Shown here in pieces: positions 1 to 8,532 of a stretch of DNA of 64,000 nucleotides. The stretch is taken from NCBI GenBank assembly GCA_902601765.1, contig CACKOO010000003.1, positions 1-64,000 of the forward strand, given 5' to 3'. How positions within the stretch are numbered: position 1 is the first letter of the stretch; each line of letters begins with the position of its first letter. Made by a program: the position numbers and the translations under genes. The stretch is from Hydrogenophilales bacterium. GTDB lineage: Bacteria > Pseudomonadota > Gammaproteobacteria > Burkholderiales > Eutrophovitaceae. The notes under the pieces were generated by a model. That model was not told the origin of the DNA and made no database searches. It was given only the letters and a program-made list of their open reading frames with translations.

Positions 1-349
1 ACAGTTTGGTAAACCATTAGCCGCGACTCAACTAATACAGCTTAAGCTTGCAAATTTTCAGACAGAAATTTCTATTGGATTACAATCTGTTCTTAGAGTT
101 GGGAGGTTGATGGATAAAGGTCAAGCTACACCAGAAATGATTTCCCTCATAAAAAGAAACAGCTGTGGTAAAGCGCTTGAGGTTGCAAGGGTTTCTAGGG
201 ATATGCACGGAGGCAATGGCATCTCAGATGAGTATCACGTAATAAGGCATGTGCTGAACCTTGAGGCAGTGAATACGTATGAAGGGACTCACGATATTCA
301 CGCTCTAATTTTGGGACGGGCCCAAACTGGAATACAAGCTTTTTACTGA
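1..349 (+). CDS. gcdH: Glutaryl-CoA dehydrogenase, C-terminal fragment
   Basis: The gene enters from the left edge; the frame is open from base 2, leaving the last 115 residues and a TGA stop. Glutaryl-CoA dehydrogenase is an FAD enzyme that oxidises and decarboxylates glutaryl-CoA to crotonyl-CoA in lysine, tryptophan and dicarboxylate breakdown. Seen here: [13 protein letters not shown] near the start, [14 protein letters not shown] in the middle, and [18 protein letters not shown] at the end, whose Glu matches the catalytic base of this family. The C-terminus GIQAF is typical of GcdH rather than of general acyl-CoA dehydrogenases. It converges on the next gene with a 14-base gap. The N-terminal three quarters lie outside the window. 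Confidence 0.93.
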   Translation, partial: QFGKPLAATQLIQLKLANFQTEISIGLQSVLRVGRLMDKGQATPEMISLIKRNSCGKALEVARVSRDMHGGNGISDEYHVIRHVLNLEAVNTYEGTHDIHALILGRAQTGIQAFY

Positions 350-363
350 GCTAAATATCAAAT

Positions 364-1122
364 TTAAATAGTTCGCCCCCCATCCACCTCGATGCATGCT
401 CCAGTTATTAATTCCGCCTCATCAGAAGCAAGGTACAACGCAGCGTTAGCCACGTCACTCGCCCTTGCTAACCGACCTAACGGAATGGTATCTAGGAATT
501 TTTTTCGATTGTCTGGGGTATCTGGCATTCCCATAAAATCTTCTAACATTGCAGTTTCACCCATCACAGGATTAATTATATTTACTCTTATTTTTTTTGG
601 AGCGAGCTCAACTGCCATAGAGCGACTGGTCGTAATTGCTGCTGCTTTACTGCCGTTATACCAAGTCAGCCCTGGTCGAGGCCTTATTCCAGCGACCGAG
701 GCAACTGTAATCATAACTCCACCTCCTGTCTTTTCTAGAATAGATGCCACATTTTTTGCACTCCAATATAAGCTTTTTACATTTACTGCATATATGCGAT
801 CGTAGTTTTCTTCGCTAACAGTAAACATTGACTGGTTTTTATGAGTGAACCCGGCATTATTAACAACAATAGAAAACGATCCATACTTTTCTACCGCTTG
901 CCCCACTAGACTAGCCCACCCTTCATTTAACGAAATATCGGCATTGACAAATATTGCGTCCCCACCTTCTGATTGAATTTCTTTAGCTACTCTTGTTCCT
1001 CCCTGCATGTTGATATCATTAATTACGACTTTACATCCTTCCACTGAAAATCTTTTTGCGATTCCCTCACCAAACCCAGATCCTCCTCCGGTGACTATCG
1101 CTATTTTATTTTTTAAACGCAT
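364..1122 (-). CDS. SDR-family NAD(P)-dependent oxidoreductase
   Basis: A classical short-chain dehydrogenase of 252 residues, the usual length. The nucleotide-binding glycine motif TGGGSGFGEG is at residues 11-20, NNAG at 88-91, the catalytic Ser near 142, and Tyr155/Lys159 in the YNGSK active site. The C-terminal VDGGRTI tail is typical of FabG-like members. It is preceded by a GAGG ribosome site eight bases before ATG. It lies between gcdH (convergent) and the XdhC gene on the same strand, so it may be co-transcribed with the latter. The substrate cannot be read from sequence; a 3-oxoacyl or hydroxyacyl derivative is a reasonable guess. Confidence 0.85.
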   Translation of the reverse strand: MRLKNKIAIVTGGGSGFGEGIAKRFSVEGCKVVINDINMQGGTRVAKEIQSEGGDAIFVNADISLNEGWASLVGQAVEKYGSFSIVVNNAGFTHKNQSMFTVSEENYDRIYAVNVKSLYWSAKNVASILEKTGGGVMITVASVAGIRPRPGLTWYNGSKAAAITTSRSMAVELAPKKIRVNIINPVMGETAMLEDFMGMPDTPDNRKKFLDTIPLGRLARASDVANAALYLASDEAELITGACIEVDGGRTI

Positions 1123-1175
1123 GTTTTATTCCTCAATGTTACAACCTCCTTGAGTGAAGCGTGATCGTTAGATCC

Positions 1176-2195
1176 TTATGCTAGGCTTGATTCAACTTCA
1201 CGTATTTCTTTGTTCCCAGCGCTTTTACTAGATTTATTTCCAATTGTTTCAAGGGAAATTCCATGCCGAATAGCTGTCATTTCAGCTAGTATAGCTATTG
1301 CAATTTCAGGTGGGGTTTTCCCCCCAATTCGCAAACCAACTGGGCCATGTAAACGTTCAATCTCATTTTGTGTAAGATCAAACAAAGCTAACCTCTTTCG
1401 TCTTTCACCACTGGTGACTCGCGAGCCTAACGCGCCTACATAAAAAGCCGGCGACTTTAATGCTTCCATGATGGCAAGATCATCTAATTTGGGATCATGG
1501 GTTAAAGCGACTACCGCTGTGTGACTATCAACATTTAATTGGCCGACAACATCATCAGGCATTTCCTGAGTGAGAACTGCACTATCAATGGCCCAACCCT
1601 CTGAATACTCAGACCGAGGGTCACATACCGTCACAGAATAATCCAGAGCGTGAGCCATTTGTGCAATATACTCGGAAAGCTGGCCCGCACCAATTATCAG
1701 CAGTCTCCATTTGGGCCCGTGTAGGGTCTTTAGAAACTTCTTATCAGAGGTTAAGGTGTCTTGGCCATTAGCAAGCTCCAAAGAAACATCTCCAGTTTCC
1801 ATGTTTAGCTTTCTTTTGGTTAACTCCTGTCTTTCCACTCGCTCCAATAGTGCTTCAAGTTTTGATTGCTTCCCAATTGGCTCTAAGATAATTTTTAACG
1901 TTCCTCCACACGGCAACCCAAATTTTTGGGCCTCTTTTTTAGTGACTCCATACAAAGTAAGTTCTGGCTTTGTAATTTTCATAGAATTATCTCTGATTTT
2001 AGCTATCAGATCATCTTCAACACATCCACCAGATACGGAGCCTACAACTTGCCCATCACCCCTTATGGCAAGCATCGCACCTGGAGGCCGCGGAGATGAA
2101 CCCCAAGTTTCAACAATAGTCGCTAAAACAACATTCATCCCTTCATTAAACCAAGATACGCTAGTTTTTAGTACTTGCTGGTCAATACTATCCAT
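1176..2195 (-). CDS. xdhC: XdhC/CoxI-family molybdenum cofactor maturation factor
   Basis: XdhC proteins bind sulfurated molybdenum cofactor and hand it to xanthine dehydrogenase-type enzymes. The 339-residue product has the N-terminal XdhC/CoxI domain (ETWGSSPRPPGAML, VSGGCVEDDL, LPCGGTLKI) and a C-terminal Rossmann domain (LLIIGAGQLSEYIAQ, GALGSRVTSGERRKRL, GGKTPPEIAIAILAEM). An in-frame ATG exists 66 bases further upstream, but its first codons would lie inside a rho-independent terminator, so the ATG at 2195 with GGAAAAA in front is preferred. The likely client is the molybdenum hydroxylase encoded just upstream on the same strand. The terminator between them implies that xdhC has its own promoter or depends on read-through. 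Confidence 0.88.
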   Translation of the reverse strand: MDSIDQQVLKTSVSWFNEGMNVVLATIVETWGSSPRPPGAMLAIRGDGQVVGSVSGGCVEDDLIAKIRDNSMKITKPELTLYGVTKKEAQKFGLPCGGTLKIILEPIGKQSKLEALLERVERQELTKRKLNMETGDVSLELANGQDTLTSDKKFLKTLHGPKWRLLIIGAGQLSEYIAQMAHALDYSVTVCDPRSEYSEGWAIDSAVLTQEMPDDVVGQLNVDSHTAVVALTHDPKLDDLAIMEALKSPAFYVGALGSRVTSGERRKRLALFDLTQNEIERLHGPVGLRIGGKTPPEIAIAILAEMTAIRHGISLETIGNKSSKSAGNKEIREVESSLA

Positions 2196-2244
2196 AATTT
2201 TTCCGTTTCTAATCTGAGTTAGGACAATACCACATTTGTTGATT

Positions 2245-2278
2245 AAAAAAAAAACCCCCAAGCTGAAAGCTTGGGGGC
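2245..2278 (-). terminator. Rho-independent terminator of the molybdenum hydroxylase operon
   Basis: On the minus strand a perfect 10-bp stem (CCCCCAAGCT paired with AGCTTGGGGG, positions 2255-2264 and 2268-2277) with a 3-base loop is followed by ten consecutive T. It lies about 60 bases after the stop of the large subunit gene and ends its transcript. It overlaps the in-frame upstream extension of xdhC, which argues against that extension being translated. Confidence 0.93.
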
Positions 2279-2335
2279 ATAGTCTTAGTTCTAATTACCT
2301 GCGCATTCCTATGAAAACAAAATGCTAGAAAATAA

Positions 2336-4558
2336 TTAGGCTGCTGAGATACGCTCTGGCGTTAGCGGGAATTCTCTAACACGCTTGCCAGTCGCAGCAA
2401 ATACGGCGTTAGCTATTGCCGGAACAATTACGGCCGTTCCCGGTTCACCTAGCCCACCAACGAAACTACCGTCACTCGGCATGAAATGAATATCCATTAC
2501 CTTCGGAACCTCATTCATTCTCGCCAACCGGTACGTATCGAAGTTGTCTTGCTCAGTAGCACCATCTCGGATAGTTATCTCACTGAACATTCCTGCGCAC
2601 ATCCCGTAGACAAAGCATGACTGCATTTGAGCTAGTGCTTGGTCAGGATGGACCAGCTGACCAGCGTCAACTACAGAAGTTATTTTCTCTAATGAAATGA
2701 CATTGGAGGAATCCACCGAAACTTCAGCTACAGCAGCAAGAACCGTGTTGTAGCCTTCCATAATAGCCACTCCTTGGCCCTTACCAGCAGGCATCTTTTT
2801 ACCCCAGTTTGATTTCTTACGAACCGCTTCAAGAACCGCCTTGAACCGTGGGCCTTCAGCAATACCTGATGAAAGTCCTGACCATTTGTGCTTCTTCGCA
2901 CCAGACTCGTCCATATCGAACTGTGCCATCCGGTATTCGATAGGGTCTTTACCTGCAGCGTGCGCACACTCATCTACAAAACACTCGAGTGCAGGAACGT
3001 TGTTGTTGTGCGAAACAGCTCTCCAGTATCCAGGCCTTACTCCAACATCTGTCATCTGGTAAGTGAATTTCATATCCGGCGTCGCATACGGGAAGTTATC
3101 GATCCCCTCAACTGCAAACGGGTCGATTCCGTCTTTTACAAGACTTGGGAACAATACAGCAGATATCGATGGACTTGTTGCTTTGTAAGTCATCGCTGCC
3201 ATTTGACCACCCGAGTCTAATCCGGCGTTTAATTTATATATTCCGCCTGGACTGTAAGAATCGTGCATCATGTCATCCTCACGACTCCAGATCATTTGCA
3301 CTGGTGCGCCAACAGCTTTGGAAATTTCAGCAGCGTCAATGCAATAATCAGTTTCAACCCTACGGCCAAACCCGCCACCTAAAAAGGTAGTATGAACCTC
3401 AATCTGTTCCGGCTTCAGACCAATAGCTCCGGAAACAACGTGAGGAACAATCTGTTGGAATTGTGTTGGTGTGATAATAATTGCCTTATCACTCCTAACA
3501 TCAGCCATAGTATTTTGCGGCTCTAGTGGAGAATGTGACTTGAACGGAAGACGGTATTCAGCTTCAACAGTCTTGGATGCTTTCGCCATACCCTCGTCGG
3601 CATTTCCTGCCTCTCTAAAGGTAACTCCCGGCTCTACTGCACCTAATTCCAGTTCTTCCCAAATCATCCCCATATCTTTTTTGCCATTGGGGCCCGCGTC
3701 GTATTTCACGTTGAGCATGTCTTTAGCTTTTTTCGCCGTCCAATAGCTGTCAGCTACCACTGCAACCCCTCGGCTATATTGAACAACCGCTTTGACACCA
3801 GGAACGTTCTTAGCCCTGGAATCATCGTAGGAGGTAACTTTTGCACCCATGGTTTGAGGTGGCATCCAGACTGCAGCGTAAAGCATTCCGGGAACTCTGG
3901 TGTCTATACCATACCCCGCGGTTGCCTGCACTTTCGCCTTGGTATCCAAACGGGCCTGCTTCACATTTCCAATAAACTTCCACTCGCTCTTGGGCTTCAG
4001 AGGAACTTCTTTTGGAACTTCCATTGTGGAAGCTTTTTCCGCTAGGGCACCATATTTGGCTTTCTTGCCTCCTGGGCCTTTAACCATGCCGTTATTTGCC
4101 GAACATTTGCTTGCATCCACTCCCCAGTCATCAGCTGCGGCTGCGACAAGCATCATGCGAGCAGAAGCGCCAGCCTTGCGGAGCTTTTCCCAAGCATCAC
4201 GAACAGACGTCGAACCACCGGTTAATTGTCCACCCAGCAATGCGTTAATATAAACCTCAGCTGGGGGAGCGAACTCTACATTGACTTTGTTGAGATCAAC
4301 ATTCAATTCTTCTGCAACCAACATTGGCATTGAAGTGTATACGTCTTGCCCCATTTCGGACCGAGCGCACATTATAGTTACAGAGTTATCTGTTCCTATC
4401 TTTATCCAAGCGTTTGGTGAATGAGTCGTGGCAGCTTGGGCAATTTTAGGTCCAAGCTGAAGCGAAAAACCAAGCGCTAAACCACCAACGCCTGCTCCAC
4501 TGACTTTTAAAAAATCACGACGATTCTCGTTTTTTAGTACATTTTCTATTTTTCCCAT
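2336..4558 (-). CDS. Molybdenum hydroxylase large (molybdopterin-binding) subunit, isoquinoline 1-oxidoreductase beta-type
   Basis: A 740-residue molybdopterin subunit of the xanthine dehydrogenase/aldehyde oxidase superfamily, IorB-like. It hydroxylates aldehydes or N-heterocycles using water. A twin-arginine leader (NRRDFLKVSG, residues 12-21, then a hydrophobic stretch) predicts Tat export of the folded complex to the periplasm. Cofactor-domain signatures visible are GGGFGRRVETD, ARSEMGQDVYTSMPML and, near the C-terminus, GGLGEPGTAV with the expected catalytic Glu. The ATG at 4558 is chosen because GGGAGG sits eight bases upstream; a longer reading would overlap the small subunit gene. It follows that gene by 13 bases and needs it for electron transfer. 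The natural substrate is unknown. Confidence 0.9.
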   Translation of the reverse strand: MGKIENVLKNENRRDFLKVSGAGVGGLALGFSLQLGPKIAQAATTHSPNAWIKIGTDNSVTIMCARSEMGQDVYTSMPMLVAEELNVDLNKVNVEFAPPAEVYINALLGGQLTGGSTSVRDAWEKLRKAGASARMMLVAAAADDWGVDASKCSANNGMVKGPGGKKAKYGALAEKASTMEVPKEVPLKPKSEWKFIGNVKQARLDTKAKVQATAGYGIDTRVPGMLYAAVWMPPQTMGAKVTSYDDSRAKNVPGVKAVVQYSRGVAVVADSYWTAKKAKDMLNVKYDAGPNGKKDMGMIWEELELGAVEPGVTFREAGNADEGMAKASKTVEAEYRLPFKSHSPLEPQNTMADVRSDKAIIITPTQFQQIVPHVVSGAIGLKPEQIEVHTTFLGGGFGRRVETDYCIDAAEISKAVGAPVQMIWSREDDMMHDSYSPGGIYKLNAGLDSGGQMAAMTYKATSPSISAVLFPSLVKDGIDPFAVEGIDNFPYATPDMKFTYQMTDVGVRPGYWRAVSHNNNVPALECFVDECAHAAGKDPIEYRMAQFDMDESGAKKHKWSGLSSGIAEGPRFKAVLEAVRKKSNWGKKMPAGKGQGVAIMEGYNTVLAAVAEVSVDSSNVISLEKITSVVDAGQLVHPDQALAQMQSCFVYGMCAGMFSEITIRDGATEQDNFDTYRLARMNEVPKVMDIHFMPSDGSFVGGLGEPGTAVIVPAIANAVFAATGKRVREFPLTPERISAA

Positions 4559-4571
4559 TGTCTTAGCCTCC

Positions 4572-5021
4572 CTAGGACATCTTCGCAGCTGCTTTAATAG
4601 CGGCGCGAATACGAGGATAAGTACCACAGCGGCAAATATTTCCAGACATCCAAGCGTCGATATCTTGGTCGTTCGGATTTCTGTTATTTGCTAACAATGC
4701 TGCGGCCTGCATTTGCTGCCCAGATTGACAGTACCCACACTGTGGTACGTCAAGAGCCATCCATGCCCGTTGAACTTTGTGATTGCCTCCAAGACCTTCA
4801 ATAGTTGTTACCTTTTGACCGGCCACGGAACCAACCTGTGTTTGACATGAACGAACTGCCATGCCATTGAGATGAACGGTACAAGCACCGCATAGGGCTT
4901 TACCACACCCAAACTTGGTACCTGTCATGCCAAGCGTATCTCTGACGACCCACAAAAGTGGTGTGTCAGGAGCCACATCGACACTTGTTCGCTTCCCGTT
5001 TAGTTGGAAACTTATTTTCAT
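4572..5021 (-). CDS. Molybdenum hydroxylase small subunit, two [2Fe-2S] clusters
   Basis: A 149-residue IorA/CoxS-type electron-transfer subunit. The plant-ferredoxin-like domain carries Cys39, Cys44, Cys47 and Cys59; the helical [2Fe-2S] domain carries Cys95, Cys98, Cys130 and Cys132 (CGYCQSGQ and CRCGTYPRI). All eight cluster ligands are therefore present. It lacks a signal of its own, as expected if carried across the membrane by the Tat leader of its partner. A GGGGGAG ribosome site precedes the ATG. It is first in a two-gene operon, and the 266-base region upstream has a Fur-like box and an 18-bp palindrome, so iron-dependent control is plausible. Confidence 0.93.
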   Translation of the reverse strand: MKISFQLNGKRTSVDVAPDTPLLWVVRDTLGMTGTKFGCGKALCGACTVHLNGMAVRSCQTQVGSVAGQKVTTIEGLGGNHKVQRAWMALDVPQCGYCQSGQQMQAAALLANNRNPNDQDIDAWMSGNICRCGTYPRIRAAIKAAAKMS

Positions 5022-5073
5022 TTTGATACTCCCCCTTTCAAGCAGGTAGGTTTCAATTTCATTTTGTGAAAAA

Positions 5074-5091
5074 TATAACTTTAAAGTTATA
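5074..5091. promoter_or_regulatory. 18-bp perfect palindrome upstream of the molybdenum hydroxylase operon
   Basis: TATAACTTTAAAGTTATA reads identically on both strands. It lies 53 bases upstream of the small subunit ATG, where an operator would overlap a promoter or 5' leader. No adjacent T-run on the coding strand supports a terminator. The binding protein is unknown. Confidence 0.45.
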
Positions 5092-5140
5092 ACTATTCCT
5101 AGTTATGGTTCGCACGTTACACCAACTTTGCCTACGTTTC

Positions 5141-5167
5141 AAGGTATACAAAAGGTATCGAAGGTAT
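5141..5167 (+). repeat. Three direct copies of AAGGTAT
   Basis: AAGGTAT occurs at 5141-5147, 5152-5158 and 5161-5167, 11 and 9 bases apart, i.e. about one helical turn. This is the layout of a cooperative activator or repressor site. It lies between the Fur-like box and the palindrome, upstream of the molybdenum hydroxylase operon. Confidence 0.4.
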
Positions 5168-5184
5168 TGTTTTATATTGCTTTT

Positions 5185-5203
5185 TTTAATGATACTCATT
5201 CTC
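5185..5203. promoter_or_regulatory. Fur-box-like sequence
   Basis: TTTAATGATACTCATTCTC matches 15 of 19 positions of the classical Fur box GATAATGATAATCATTATC. It stands 164 bases upstream of the molybdenum hydroxylase small subunit start and about 85 bases beyond the stop of the acyl-CoA dehydrogenase. An iron-rich enzyme as target would fit. The long distance to the start leaves room for a promoter in between. Confidence 0.45.
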
Positions 5204-5287
5204 ATTTCGAGAACAATTACTAAGTATGAAAATTGTTAAATTTATTTAATTACTTACCTCTGACTTGGCGGTTTATTCATGAAATAA

Positions 5288-6544
5288 TTAATAAAATATT
5301 TTGTTGTTGTGAATATCCTTATCCTCTTGCAAATATTGTTTTGAAAGCTCAAGTCTTGCAATTGTTCGTCGATGCACCTCGTCAGGACCATCAGCTAGCC
5401 TGAGAATTCGGTTATGGGAAAACATACTTGCTAAAGGAGAGTCTTGACTCAGCCCGCCACCGCCATAAGCTTGTATCGCCCAATCAATAATTTGTTGTGC
5501 CATATTGGGTGCTAAAACTTTGATCATTGCAATTTCTGATTTGGCAACTTTGTTTCCAACCGTATCCATCATGTGTGCAGCTTTCAAAGTTAATAATCTT
5601 GCTTGTTCTATCATAATGCGTGATTCAGCAATTCGTTCATGCCATATACTTTGTTCCGAAACCGGCTTTCCGAATGCCACCCTGCTTTTTAATCGTTTGC
5701 ACATAAGTTCAAACGCTCTCTCCGCCTGCCCTATTATCCGCATACAGTGATGAATTCTTCCCGGGCCTAACCTGCCTTGAGCTATCTCAAAGCCTCGTCC
5801 TTCGCCGAGCAAGACATTGGTAGCCGGCACTTTGACATCTCTAAGTGTGACCTGCATATGGCCATGGGGCGCGTCATCATAACCAAACACCGAGAGGGCT
5901 CTTTCGATTTTAACTCCCTTTGCATCAGCAGGCACCAAGACCATCGATTGTTGATTGTAACGCGCAGCTTGCGGGTCTGTTTTGCCCATAACAATAAATA
6001 TATTGCACCGAGGGTCCCCAGCACCTGAGGACCACCATTTTTCACCATTAATAACGTATTCATTACCTTTTTTTTCTATCTGACATTCAATATTGGTTGC
6101 GTCAGAAGATGCCACTTGAGGTTCGGTCATTAAAAACGCAGACCGATTATCCCCTTTCAAAATAGGCATTAACCATGTGCTCTGATGCTCATCAGTACCA
6201 TAGCGGAGTAGCGTCTCCATGTTTCCCGTATCTGGTGCGGAGCAGTTAAAGATCTCAGAAGCCCATTGCAACCTACCCATAATTTCACATAGCGGCGCAT
6301 ACTCAAGGTTAGTCAATGTACCTCCGTGAGTTTTAGGCTGCCAAAGGTTCCAGAGACCAGCATCTCTTGCCTTGGGCTTGAGAGCCTCCACCACTTCAGT
6401 TGGAAGCCACGGGTTATTTTTTTCGGTACGGTTTTTTGCTACTTCTTCCAAATAACGCTGATCATTAGGATAAACGTTTAATTCCATAAAATCTGTTAGT
6501 TTTTCTTGTAATTGTTTTACTTTGGGTGAAAAATCAAAATCCAT
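5288..6544 (-). CDS. ACAD11-type acyl-CoA dehydrogenase (4-hydroxyacyl-CoA pathway type)
   Basis: A 418-residue flavoprotein of the acyl-CoA dehydrogenase family. Its sequence follows the dehydrogenase domain of ACAD11 closely: [76 protein letters not shown] and [14 protein letters not shown]. Known members (ACAD10/11, bacterial LvaC) act on 4-phosphohydroxyacyl-CoA made by a partner kinase, which permits catabolism of 4-hydroxy acids such as those from levulinate. A matching kinase is encoded at 28339-29403. The ATG at 6544 is chosen for its GGGAG site; an upstream ATG would add 12 charged residues. Confidence 0.87.
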   Translation of the reverse strand: MDFDFSPKVKQLQEKLTDFMELNVYPNDQRYLEEVAKNRTEKNNPWLPTEVVEALKPKARDAGLWNLWQPKTHGGTLTNLEYAPLCEIMGRLQWASEIFNCSAPDTGNMETLLRYGTDEHQSTWLMPILKGDNRSAFLMTEPQVASSDATNIECQIEKKGNEYVINGEKWWSSGAGDPRCNIFIVMGKTDPQAARYNQQSMVLVPADAKGVKIERALSVFGYDDAPHGHMQVTLRDVKVPATNVLLGEGRGFEIAQGRLGPGRIHHCMRIIGQAERAFELMCKRLKSRVAFGKPVSEQSIWHERIAESRIMIEQARLLTLKAAHMMDTVGNKVAKSEIAMIKVLAPNMAQQIIDWAIQAYGGGGLSQDSPLASMFSHNRILRLADGPDEVHRRTIARLELSKQYLQEDKDIHNNKIFY

Positions 6545-6689
6545 TTTTATAACTCCCTGATTATCATTTTTTTTACGCATAAATTTTGTGGTTATTCAAT
6601 TCAGCAATCTCGAAATTTAGTTTACCTCAACCAATTGCGTTTTAGCTTGCCGATCATTAAACCATCTATGTCAACTTGTTTGCCAGATA

Positions 6690-7121
6690 CTACTCAATAG
6701 GAGTTTTTTCAAAGCGAACAAACGCATCTCTAAGAAACTTAGGAACGGTAACTGGCACTAAAGTATCCGGATCTGCGTTAACATATACTAAACTTCCAGA
6801 AGTTAGAAGTGTATCATCTCTGTAAATTTCACATCTAAATTCAAAACTAGTATTTCCTAATCTAAAAACACGAATGCAAACCTCTATCACTTCATCGAAC
6901 CCAGCTGGAGAGTGATATTCTAGCTTCGCCAACTTAAGATACAAGTCAGTTCCGGTTTGTAAAAATGGTCCAGTGTAAGGATGACCTATGGCCTTATAGT
7001 AATCAGTCACTGCAACATCAAAATAGGCCAGGTAATGAGCGTTAAACACAATGTTTTGTTTGTCCACCTCCGCCCAACGAACCCGAATTTTTGTACTAAA
7101 ACTAAAATTACTTCTCGCCAT
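6690..7121 (-). CDS. Acyl-CoA thioesterase, 4-hydroxybenzoyl-CoA thioesterase/YbgC family
   Basis: A 143-residue single hotdog-fold protein, normal length for the family. RWAEVDKQNIVFNAHYLAYF at residues 15-34 aligns with the YbgC/FcbC active-site region, with Asp20 in the place of the catalytic Asp. The enzyme would hydrolyse a short or aromatic acyl-CoA in the cytoplasm. AGGA precedes the ATG. It is part of a same-strand run (HpcH aldolase, MaoC hydratase, this gene, ACAD11-type dehydrogenase), which suggests a common acyl-CoA breakdown route. The exact substrate is not readable. Confidence 0.82.
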   Translation of the reverse strand: MARSNFSFSTKIRVRWAEVDKQNIVFNAHYLAYFDVAVTDYYKAIGHPYTGPFLQTGTDLYLKLAKLEYHSPAGFDEVIEVCIRVFRLGNTSFEFRCEIYRDDTLLTSGSLVYVNADPDTLVPVTVPKFLRDAFVRFEKTPIE

Positions 7122-7198
7122 TTACTTGTCCTTTTCTGGCACTAAACCGAATAACTAACCACTCTCATGATAATTGAAGAAAAAATGTAATTTTACAA

Positions 7199-7660
7199 TT
7201 ATTCGTATCGACGAGTAACCCACTCAGCCACGAGAGCTGGCTTGTTACTTTTCTCACACTCCATGATAACTCCCCATACTATTTGGATACCACTATCAAT
7301 TCTAGAGATCTCTCTAATTTCAAAACGCGCCCGCAATTTTGAGCCAGCTATCACGGGAGAAGTAAAACGTAACCGATTGAACCCATAATTTACTCCCATC
7401 TTCGAAAACGACATGTCCACCGAGCGGTCCATAAAAAAAACCATCAATGAGGCCGTAAGAAAACCGTGGGCTATGGTGTCTCCAAATGGTGAATCAGATT
7501 TTGCTTTTTTTTTATCGATGTGTATCCACTGTGAATCGCCGGTTATATCTGCAAAACCATTGATCATAGATTGTGTTACCTCGAGCCAATCGCTGACCAC
7601 CAACTCTTTTCCTTGATAACTGTATAAATGATCTACACTATCGATAACTATCAAAGCCAT
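7199..7660 (-). CDS. MaoC-family enoyl-CoA hydratase-like protein
   Basis: A 153-residue MaoC/NodN-type hotdog protein. The hydratase-2 signature ADITGDSQWIHID spans residues 37-49, with Asp42 and His47 as the catalytic pair, and the AHGF loop is at 64-67. The family hydrates trans-2-enoyl-CoA to (R)-3-hydroxyacyl-CoA or dehydrates it. The start at 7660 is supported by AAGGAG eight bases upstream; a longer reading from 7684 would overlap the preceding gene. It follows the HpcH aldolase gene on the same strand by 17 bases. Confidence 0.85.
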   Translation of the reverse strand: MALIVIDSVDHLYSYQGKELVVSDWLEVTQSMINGFADITGDSQWIHIDKKKAKSDSPFGDTIAHGFLTASLMVFFMDRSVDMSFSKMGVNYGFNRLRFTSPVIAGSKLRARFEIREISRIDSGIQIVWGVIMECEKSNKPALVAEWVTRRYE

Positions 7661-7677
7661 ATTTATCTCCTTTCGAT

Positions 7678-8442
7678 TCAACAAAAATGTTTAGCTATGT
7701 CATTAGCTGACCGAGTCAACATGCTCATGTCCGATGCTACGGCGATGAGCTGAGCGCCTTCTTCTGCCCAAGCTCGTGCATCCTCCTTCGCAAAAGCTAA
7801 TGTAGCAGCTACTTTTCCAGCTGCGCGTATTTGCTTTATCGCCTCACACATAACCTTCCTGACTTCTGGATGAGCTGGTTGCCCTAGATACCCCATATCA
7901 GCCGCCAAATCGGCTGGTCCGATGAAAACAACATCAACCCCATCAATCGCTGCGATTTCAGCTATTGCGGCTACAGCCTTTAATGACTCAACCTGTAACA
8001 TCAAACAGATTTCATCATTCGCTTTTTCAAAATAATCTGGCACTCTGCCATAACTGTTTGCTCTTGAAGATCCGGAAACACCTCGAACCCCATTAGGAGG
8101 ATACCTTACAGCCCGAACTGCTTTTTTTGCCTCTTCCGCAGATTGTACATAGGGTATAAGGAGTGTTTGTACTCCGAGATCTAGAAGCCGTTTAATGAAA
8201 ACAGTATCATTCCAATATGCTCTAACGATAGCTGACACAGGATACCCTTGAATCGCTTGAAGTTGATGATGCACCTCGGAAAGCTCAGTTGGAGCGTGTT
8301 CGGTGTCAATCAGTAACCAATCAAAGCCGGCTAACGCACAAGTCTCCGCGGATGCCGAGTTACCCAGCATCAACCAGCAACCAAACTGATTCTTTTTGAG
8401 GGAAATTAAATTCTTTTTCAAATTATTGATCGGCATATGCAT
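7678..8442 (-). CDS. HpcH/HpaI-family aldolase
   Basis: A 254-residue class II (metal-dependent) pyruvate/2-oxoacid aldolase, the usual family length. Seen: FDWLLIDTEHAPTE (residues about 39-52), the metal-ligand regions LMLQVESLKAV and DVVFIGPADLAADMG, and the substrate-loop sequence RGVSGSSRA. Characterised relatives cleave 4-hydroxy-2-oxo acids such as 2,4-dihydroxyhept-2-enedioate to pyruvate plus an aldehyde. It is the first gene of a run that continues with MaoC, and it is divergent from a DapA-family aldolase gene across a 90-base spacer, so a shared control region is likely. Confidence 0.85.
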   Translation of the reverse strand: MHMPINNLKKNLISLKKNQFGCWLMLGNSASAETCALAGFDWLLIDTEHAPTELSEVHHQLQAIQGYPVSAIVRAYWNDTVFIKRLLDLGVQTLLIPYVQSAEEAKKAVRAVRYPPNGVRGVSGSSRANSYGRVPDYFEKANDEICLMLQVESLKAVAAIAEIAAIDGVDVVFIGPADLAADMGYLGQPAHPEVRKVMCEAIKQIRAAGKVAATLAFAKEDARAWAEEGAQLIAVASDMSMLTRSANDIAKHFC

Positions 8443-8532
8443 TTTTTTCCCCTATTTGATGTTTTATTAGTTAAGCTTTAATCGTACATCACAAAATCTA
8501 TTTTCTGAAATTAACTCAGGACTATCTAGAAT

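Noticed and set aside
1176..2261. Long form of XdhC with 22 extra N-terminal residues
   Set aside because: Those codons lie in the terminator stem and T-run of the upstream operon; the ATG at 2195 has a better context.
3900..4253. Plus-strand open frame of 117 codons opposite the molybdopterin subunit gene
   Set aside because: It is antisense to a well-conserved coding region, has no ribosome site, and its sequence resembles no protein; a shadow frame.
5141..5167. CRISPR-like or iteron array
   Set aside because: Repeats are only 7 bases, three copies, with no spacers or cas/rep genes; treated as a regulatory repeat.
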